Notes under the pieces: generated by a model
The model's input: the letters and a program-made list of their open reading frames with translations, nothing else
The model's database searches: none
What the model was told of the DNA's origin: nothing
Made by a program: the position numbers and the translations under genes
IMG/VR virus record: IMGVR_UViG_3300042368_000455
Coordinates: 1-20,051 of that record
Length of the DNA stretch: 20,051 nt
Source: a virus
Reading direction: 5' to 3' (one strand)
Shown: one piece after another, positions 16,301 through 20,051 of the stretch
Layout: every line of letters starts with the position of its first letter
Numbering within the stretch: the first letter of the stretch is position 1

Positions 16301-19300
16301 TGGCTTAAGTTCTTTAAGAAATGAATCAAAAAAACTTTTAAATGATCAAGTAGCCAACTATAAGAAGGTTAAAAATATTGGACTTAGTGGAGACGACTAC
16401 TATTCTAAAGCGTTTATGAATTCCGTAGACACTCAAGTAAGAACAAAATTTGAGGGAGATCCATATGCAGATGTTTTTCTTGGTTCTGCAAAAAATAATT
16501 TAAAGTCAGAAGAACTAGAAGTAAAAATTAAAACCTTCGTTGCCTATGAAGGAGCAACTCCAGAAGTTGGAACATCTCTTATATCAATGTTTGGCAAGGG
16601 TGAAAAAAATGAGGCCCAACTTGATGCAGCATTGGACTTGCTAATAACTCAAGATTCTGCAGAAACAATTGAGTTAGTAAATGCACTTAGTATTCTCGAA
16701 AGCGAGTCTGATGCAAAGAGAATATTCATTAAGATTATTGAAAAAGATCCAGCAGAAAGATCAGACCTAATTGACGCAATTGGGCTAGTTCAAAAACTAC
16801 AGGGGAAAGAAATCAACATCGATGCATTCTTTTCTAGCAAAGATGAAAATGGCAATTCTATTGATCCTATGGCAAAACTTGAAGCCTTAACCAAATCACT
16901 TAAAGCAATTGACGATGTAAAGGGACCAATAACAAAACAAGTTTTAATTGAAACAAAAGAAATTGGTGGAGTAAGCCTGGATGGTCTTATACCTATTTTT
17001 GATAGATGGAAAAATCAACCTCAAGAAGTAATAAGAACAGTTATTGCACAATATATTGCAATACATAAAACCATAACAGATGGTGACATTTCCGCTGCCC
17101 GTGCAAGAGATATGGCAAAAGCGGTAAGCCAAGGCATTCCTTCCCATGCAGCATCCCTTATTGCTAACAGTCCAACCGACAAGGCATACAGAGATAAAAT
17201 TGCTGGAGACACAGTAATGCAAATGACTGATCAAGAAATTGCTTCAAAAGCAGCAAATGATCTGCTAGATGATGATAGTGGAGGAAGTAAAAAAGCAGAT
17301 CCATTTCAATTTATTTTAGAAAGATTAAAGAACGTTAGAAATGCTGCTATTAATGCAGCAGGTGGAATTAAAGAATTAAATAAGGCTCTAGCAGAAGGAA
17401 ACTCAAAGTCTGTCCAGAATAAGTTTAGAGGAATAGAGCAACAGATGAATGCTCAAGGACGTAATAGACAGTTTATTGACTTTGCTATGTCACAAGATCC
17501 AACAGAACAGAAAAAGTATTTTACTACTGCAGGGTCTAAAATTAAGACTGGGAAAAACAAGGGAAGAATATTAAACCCATACGATAGTAAAAAGTTATTG
17601 CCAAAGACAGCAAAGTCAGGAGATGTTGTACTTTCTGAACTTGGAGAACTATACAATAAGGCCTTTGATGCAGCGGTAGTTGGAGAGTTTAATTCCTATG
17701 CAAGCAAGTCTATCTTATTACTAAATGAACAAGAAGCAGTAAGACGCAAACTGGTTGCTGCTGGATATGATGCTGTATCAATAGAAAATATTCTTCAGGA
17801 TGAGTATACAACAGCAGCAATTGCTACTGGAAAGATAACAGATGAAGAACTAAAGACAAACGTTGAACTAAGCAAGCAGTTAACAAATAGACAAAAAATT
17901 AACAACTTAATTGCTAAGGGATCAGAAGCACTTAATCAACAAAAAAATATTAAACAAATTCCAGATGTCATAAAGTTTTTAGGAAGTCAGGGAGTATCTT
18001 CAAAAGCCCTAAAAGATATTATAGGTGATCCAGAATCACTAGCAGAAGCAATCGCAGCAATGGAAGACTACAAGTCGGGAGCAGCGGGAGCAGCAGACAG
18101 ACTTAAAGATATCGTGGCTGGTCTTAAGGCTATACAAGCAAACTCAAATATAAAAATTGCTCTTGAGTTTGCAGTAAAAAATGTTGCAGATCAGATTCGT
18201 GATGGAGCAGATGCAGCAACCAAGGTGATGGATTCAAAGAGAACTGTCTATTCTTATTTGAACAGATCACAACTAGAAAGTGCAACATCTGCATACAGAG
18301 ATCCAAACAAAGCCCCACAACAAGTTGGAAAAATTGCAACTGCAAATGTAGCAGCAAGATATAAGGCAGCAGGAGTTGCAATACCAACAATTCCTGCAGG
18401 AGCAAGTTTAAACAGCATTGGAAAAGAAAGAGCATCTCTTGGTAAAACAATAGATATAGCATCCTCAAACCTTCAAAGCATTCAAAGAAGCAGGTCTGAA
18501 ATTCAAGATAAAATTGCTAATGCTCAAAATGATTTAGAAAAGGCACTAGACGCTGTAAATAATTCGTTTGATCAAACAATAAAGGGAATTGAAGATGTAA
18601 TTAAAAAATACGAAAATAACATTAAGTCAATAGAAAAAAGTATTAAGGCAAAAGAAGATGAAATAAAAACAAAGTTTATCGACAAGATAGAAGCCTTTAA
18701 CAAAGAAAACCAAATGCTTAACAACGACCTTGCAATAATGGACAAGGCTGCAGAAGATATTAATGAAAAGTATGACAAGCAGGTAGAGGCTTTACAGCAA
18801 GTAAATGATTTAAACAAGCAGATAATTGACTCTCAAGGTCAGCAATTAGGTTTGGCTGATGCTCTTTCTCAAGGAGATATTGCAGCAGCAGCAAGAGTTG
18901 CACAAGAAATGAGAGCCGCATCAGCAAATAGTCAAGCAGACATGATTATGCAAGGTCTTGAACTGTCCAGAACTAATGAACTAGGATCTCTTACTGGCGC
19001 AGAAAGCAAGATGACTAGAGATGAGATTTCAGAAAGACAGTTTGTTATAAGTCAAGAAATATATAGATTAGAAACAGACCCTGCTAGACTTGCAATAGAA
19101 AAAGAAATAGAGGCTTTAAACCTAAGCATATTGAGAATTCAAGAAAGCATTACCTTAGAACAAGAAAAAATTGAAGCACAAGAGGTTCTTAGAGCAGCAG
19201 CACTTAAGGCAGCAGAAGCAGCACACATAGCAGCAGTTGCAAATCTAAAAGCACAAGAAGCCAGCCTATTAGAACAAGAAAAAACTCAAGCAGAGATACT

Positions 19301-20051
19301 AAGGAAATTAGAAGCACAAGACTTAGAATTGGCATCTCAAGAAGCATACCTACAAAGTATTGCAGATGAAGCAGTTGCAATTGATGAGACAACTGGAATG
19401 ACTCTTGAAAAGTGGCAAGAGACAGTCGACAAGATAACCGCTGTTGATGAACTAGCAAAATCATATGCGATTGCTTTAGCAGCAGCAGAAACATCAGCAG
19501 CAAACACATCAACCTCTTGGTCTACAATTTTAGACACTATTAATAAAATTCCTAAGAGCGTTGAGACAGATCAGATAATCAATGAAATTAGAAACATAAC
19601 TGAATATATTACTAGATATGTTACTACAGTTAATCTTGGTGGATCTGGTGGAAATGATGGAAAAACAGGATCAGACAAAGCGGCAAAAGATGCAGCAGAC
19701 AAAGCGGCAAAAGATGCAGCAGACAAAGCGGCAAAAGATGCAGCAGACAAAGCGGCGAAAGCAGCAGCAGATGGAGCCCTTAAATTACTTAAGGATGCAG
19801 AGGCTAAGGCAGATGCTGAATCAGCAGCAGATGCTTGGCTTGGATCATTTGGAAATTGGGGAGGACTAAGTTCTGGAGGAGTTGTTCCTAAGTATTTTGC
19901 AGATGGAGGATTTACTCCAAAGGGTACAGACACTGTACCTGCAATGTTAACTCCAGGAGAGTTTGTAGTTAGAAAGTCTGCAGTTGATCAGTACGGCGAA
20001 GGATTCTTAAATGATATAAATGTTCAAAGATTTTCAACTGGTGGAACAGTA
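10356..20051 (+). CDS. Tape measure protein, giant, right end truncated by window
   Basis: An open frame of 3232 codons still open at the window edge; it sets tail length and carries factors for DNA entry. The TTG start follows AGAGGTG (10341-10347) with 8-base spacing. Domains in order, residues approximate: N-terminal helices; hydrophobic segment 201-217; TP901-like tape measure core 223-463 (ELDAEVIKFRRVYGDAF, ETTISLQSAFGISSDELA, LNRARAIEQLFGKF); hydrophobic helices 552-575; VPAMLSPGE motif 703-711; kinase-like segment 827-1026; AAA-codon-rich segment 1089-1229; unrecognised region to about 1540; basic coiled coil to 1650; Ala/Gly/Met-rich hydrophobic block 1659-1716; long helical region; coiled coil 2706-3068; DKAAKDAA repeats 3107-3138; and a second VPAMLTPGE motif at 3194-3202. 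It directly follows the chaperones, as expected. The identification as tape measure is firm; the inner domains are less certain. Confidence 0.93.
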   Translation, partial: MADVNSNININFNTTAALAQLRQLQAGLSKFHQSLAEGNLAAANAQKGLNAQLIQSVGATGHFSASQVKVAGSTLAFTSALEKNKLSLREYYRYTMAAATANTRVLGRAFAAEREIINRARRDRVKALQAQYIQMNKSNAGFMDAIRVMPKSLQMANGKFTELGTRIQYAAQRQQFLNQLLKQGSTQLLNFGKNTQWAGRQLMVGLTMPLALFGAAAAKAFRELDAEVIKFRRVYGDAFTNDAEVEAAVQNIKKLGSEYVKYGVSVTKTMEMAATAAAAGFQGDALSAQVQTATKLAVLGQIEQQQALETTISLQSAFGISSDELAKKIDFLNAVENQTLLSIEDLTIAIPKAAPVVKQLGGNVEDLAFFLTAMKEGGINASEGANALKSGLASLINPSEKSAKFLGKLGINIKGLVEANKGDIKGTVVGFARALDELDPLNRARAIEQLFGKFQFARLSTLFQNVTKDGSQASRAFKLAGASVEELAILSEREMKKIEDSTGVKFQAALENIKKEIMPLGKAFLEALTPVVKFFSGLLEKFNGLGDNTKKVIAIIVAAVAGLGPILLMTFGLLMNGVANVIKLFALLRGGIAKLNGQTSVMGAGFNYMTQEQIENAASSQQLHQTHTRLIEVFNVEKASVNALASSYNSLSTQMRAMATANPSLFAGGAPGAARAVRGLPPVKKYKEGILSVPGPKGAGDVVPAMLSPGEAVIPTDTTNKYRGLISAMFKDKVPGFMAGRLPGGPGRGIPLSDGPAAVRKAQQAKYRRQNDARQGWNEPHPEAPKGPVFVGMPVSADKASQSRQILDKISEQASLGRFGTMPASNFGTKLQGFKGYSFPERGIGGVYRKPNGKIVVVKPTIDEKTALAEVRMAEIEAARGMVVPKQTIRTMIDPTDPTGQRKFIVLESPYDPRFANMDGKFRKTDMVKQLVGSLLRGDKDLQKSNVSGNRVPDVSNAGVFDRASGFRDYAENMPSFREQAMVNLLGVKGGARKDFALATAPIAAKMTPKQYDDEIKGEINRSIPIVEKVIKSWDRDLLPEEKIVYNNMLERLKAGAKVEWDEFQPIHARAGQDVIKAKKGVNSDATPSETKKQQSLYEMAALRDKSKTQIDKLVKQLNQDIENTLKELKNTNPAQYKKAMALLEKSGVTPKADGSINFKESKVYSDFIEKNLFYKDGAFHTAKAIEKGQSPTTSAKTYDAIKNQILYRMGAAPKPGKETFSNKPFTPGRLHEDLTSTTQSGGWRANIDPKSDLYKALDAAEKDHKARNVQNPKNVVLNKLRTQMLADGYTVKQIDAMLRTELSHLSKTGEAGLGPEKWKSGFAKFDLRLINSYVNPGGKPGKPIENPRLAKILNWDARNGNVLFNPTQTAELKKALEFMKTGAHPVTEAQARLVRAAAEAQVRADEHLAKYKKENNGAKPKGFPDLGSVKQAKAVSLLLRERLGGGYYQGTPTIYRLGPGSVLAQPGEYLADLENRTADKLSVGNTQSRPMGASPSTGKTSDNLTVEETQTKRVVTKDQARKGGFTMRSKSTGDSSVKLTPYQRQELKKIATKYPNLSETQLMDTLRRKLKADENIIKSKEKEGASAAKAARRAEQLPKQQAAQQARLDRIERDRQTRIIQASKDQDKANRMNRAIDSKKQRMLRQEKVGRWSGGASMALGTAGMGLMMAGQQGAGMAAMGASAVAGMAPMLAGMSSFGLALTALVTVGGGLFILDKMAKKAAESQSKFVDKVTATTEQMSAVGAITDKVGASELYKRKRQQGTGNRFTAGFERGKEQFGETFISSEVGKTVYESFKKNLTAGGIASAKQISLQLAAYVSDGVMSAEQAHSVASQIGIELNNSTLTSQISGNLLELIGPEGQDLKTDPLNVRVNLVREQGKINEDVVKGMQDAIGQDYQWWNPAKFFAPVFTESAGEKAAATTAALGVSSLELAQAQQDSLSKYYDTQIEVLRKQKEITSDKAKQKKIDDEIAALEGKKKDGLSSLRNESKKLLNDQVANYKKVKNIGLSGDDYYSKAFMNSVDTQVRTKFEGDPYADVFLGSAKNNLKSEELEVKIKTFVAYEGATPEVGTSLISMFGKGEKNEAQLDAALDLLITQDSAETIELVNALSILESESDAKRIFIKIIEKDPAERSDLIDAIGLVQKLQGKEINIDAFFSSKDENGNSIDPMAKLEALTKSLKAIDDVKGPITKQVLIETKEIGGVSLDGLIPIFDRWKNQPQEVIRTVIAQYIAIHKTITDGDISAARARDMAKAVSQGIPSHAASLIANSPTDKAYRDKIAGDTVMQMTDQEIASKAANDLLDDDSGGSKKADPFQFILERLKNVRNAAINAAGGIKELNKALAEGNSKSVQNKFRGIEQQMNAQGRNRQFIDFAMSQDPTEQKKYFTTAGSKIKTGKNKGRILNPYDSKKLLPKTAKSGDVVLSELGELYNKAFDAAVVGEFNSYASKSILLLNEQEAVRRKLVAAGYDAVSIENILQDEYTTAAIATGKITDEELKTNVELSKQLTNRQKINNLIAKGSEALNQQKNIKQIPDVIKFLGSQGVSSKALKDIIGDPESLAEAIAAMEDYKSGAAGAADRLKDIVAGLKAIQANSNIKIALEFAVKNVADQIRDGADAATKVMDSKRTVYSYLNRSQLESATSAYRDPNKAPQQVGKIATANVAARYKAAGVAIPTIPAGASLNSIGKERASLGKTIDIASSNLQSIQRSRSEIQDKIANAQNDLEKALDAVNNSFDQTIKGIEDVIKKYENNIKSIEKSIKAKEDEIKTKFIDKIEAFNKENQMLNNDLAIMDKAAEDINEKYDKQVEALQQVNDLNKQIIDSQGQQLGLADALSQGDIAAAARVAQEMRAASANSQADMIMQGLELSRTNELGSLTGAESKMTRDEISERQFVISQEIYRLETDPARLAIEKEIEALNLSILRIQESITLEQEKIEAQEVLRAAALKAAEAAHIAAVANLKAQEASLLEQEKTQAEILRKLEAQDLELASQEAYLQSIADEAVAIDETTGMTLEKWQETVDKITAVDELAKSYAIALAAAETSAANTSTSWSTILDTINKIPKSVETDQIINEIRNITEYITRYVTTVNLGGSGGNDGKTGSDKAAKDAADKAAKDAADKAAKDAADKAAKAAADGALKLLKDAEAKADAESAADAWLGSFGNWGGLSSGGVVPKYFADGGFTPKGTDTVPAMLTPGEFVVRKSAVDQYGEGFLNDINVQRFSTGGTV
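12435..12500 (+). other. First VPAMLxPGE tape-measure motif
   Basis: Tape measure residues 694-715 include GAGDVVPAMLSPGEAVIP. This G-D-x-VPAMLxPGE-x-V pattern is widespread in tape measure proteins, usually near a functional boundary in the C-terminal part. Here it lies just before the kinase-like segment, about 2,500 residues ahead of a second copy. Confidence 0.75.
12834..13433 (+). other. Kinase-fold-like segment inside tape measure
   Basis: Tape measure residues 827-1026 show an ordered set of kinase-type signatures. A Gly-rich loop (GIGGVYRKPNGK) precedes Lys859 in VVVKP. Glu870 or Glu875 (ALAEVRMAEIEAARG) follows, then VVPKQTIRTM and a hinge-like FIVLESP with Glu908. Asp941-Leu-Gln-Lys-Ser-Asn946 has the Asp-to-Asn spacing of kinase catalytic loops, and Asp962 in GVFDRASGF fits the second metal-binding Asp. 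The order and spacing resemble the PI3/4-kinase/HipA-like class, in which a VVP segment follows the Glu helix. The C-lobe after Asp962 is short (about 60-110 residues), as in that class. I infer the fold; activity is not shown, and no homologous phage protein was checked. Confidence 0.5.
13620..14042 (+). other. AAA-lysine-rich segment inside tape measure
   Basis: In the 141 codons from 13620 my count is 22 AAA to 1 AAG for lysine, against 9 AAA to 12 AAG in the kinase-like segment just upstream (12900-13530). The protein here is helical and Lys/Gln/Asn-rich (LVKQLNQDIENTLKELKN), then KVYSDFIEKNLFYKDGAFH, with no match I recognise. The frame is uninterrupted. Confidence 0.6.
15330..15503 (+). 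other. Hydrophobic Gly/Ala/Met block in tape measure
   Basis: Tape measure residues 1659-1716 form a long uncharged stretch with many Gly, Ala and Met (MALGTAGMGLMMAG, MGASAVAGMAPMLAG, ALTALVTVGGGLFIL), long enough for two membrane-spanning helices. It is flanked by basic coiled-coil sequence. Such blocks in tape measures are thought to insert into or across the host membrane during DNA entry; that role here is inferred. Confidence 0.65.
19674..19769 (+). repeat. 24-bp tandem repeat (3 exact copies plus one degenerate)
   Basis: Three exact head-to-tail copies of a 24-base unit start at 19674, 19698 and 19722, each coding DKAAKDAA; a fourth at 19746 is degenerate (DKAAKAAA). They lie in frame in the tape measure, after the coiled coil and before the second VPAMLTPGE motif, and encode an Ala/Lys helix. 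Confidence 0.95.
19911..19976 (+). other. Second VPAMLxPGE tape-measure motif
   Basis: Residues 3186-3207 include GTDTVPAMLTPGEFVVRK, preceded by ADGGFTPK and followed by SAVDQYGEGFLNDINVQRFS and an STGG turn. It is the canonical form found near the C-terminal part of many tape measures, and differs from the first copy mainly in the flanks. Confidence 0.8.

Noticed and set aside
19674-19769. CRISPR-like repeat
   Set aside because: The units are head to tail without spacers and are in frame with the tape measure.
1-20051. tRNA genes, integrase, attachment sites or a defence system
   Set aside because: None could be seen; coding density is near complete and all genes fit the structural module.

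Overview
The window is a contiguous stretch of the late structural (head and tail) module of a double-stranded DNA tailed phage with a long, probably non-contractile (siphovirus-like) tail. Every gene lies on the + strand and the order is the classic HK97-type one: portal, prohead protease plus scaffold, major capsid protein, head-to-tail connectors, tail terminator, tail tube, two tail assembly chaperones, then a giant tape measure protein. The DNA is AT-rich. Three genes (at 732, 2782 and 9273) have no ribosome binding site but sit a few bases downstream of a -10 box, suggesting leaderless or nearly leaderless mRNAs. These are common in Actinobacteria, so a low-GC actinobacterial host (for example a freshwater or marine planktonic lineage) is plausible. 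This is inference only: no host gene, tRNA or integrase is present.

Layout. 1-713: C-terminal part of a large structural protein with a LamG-like appearance, cut by the left edge. 732-2743: a small unrecognised gene and the portal. 2782-5283: an XkdF-like protease fused to a coiled-coil scaffold, with a strong in-frame internal start at 3535 that would make free scaffold, followed by the major capsid protein and a terminator. 5374-8514: a repeat-rich head protein, adaptor, stopper, neck/tail-completion protein and tail terminator, the last four linked by one-base or short junctions. 8583-9206: tail tube, followed by a UUCG-tetraloop terminator. 9273-10333: two paralogous tail assembly chaperones, one long and one short. 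10356 to the right edge: a tape measure of at least 3232 codons, still open.

Transcription looks modular. Six -10 boxes, five with an upstream TGN (extended -10), stand just before 732, 2782, 5374, 8583, 9273 and 10007, and two intrinsic terminators follow the capsid and tail tube genes. Arginine codon choice also splits the genes: the capsid gene uses almost only CGN, the low-copy adaptor only AGA.

The most unusual feature is inside the tape measure. After a normal TP901-like core and a VPAMLSPGE motif there is a segment of about 200 residues (12834-13433) with an ordered set of kinase-fold signatures: Gly-rich loop, VVVKP lysine, conserved Glu, D-L-Q-K-S-N catalytic-loop pattern and a later metal-binding-type Asp. 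It resembles the PI3/4-kinase/HipA-like class. An AAA-codon-rich segment of different composition follows it. A second VPAMLTPGE motif appears about 2,500 residues later. Also notable are the replacement of the usual frameshifted G/GT chaperone pair by two separate paralogous genes, and the nested scaffold start.
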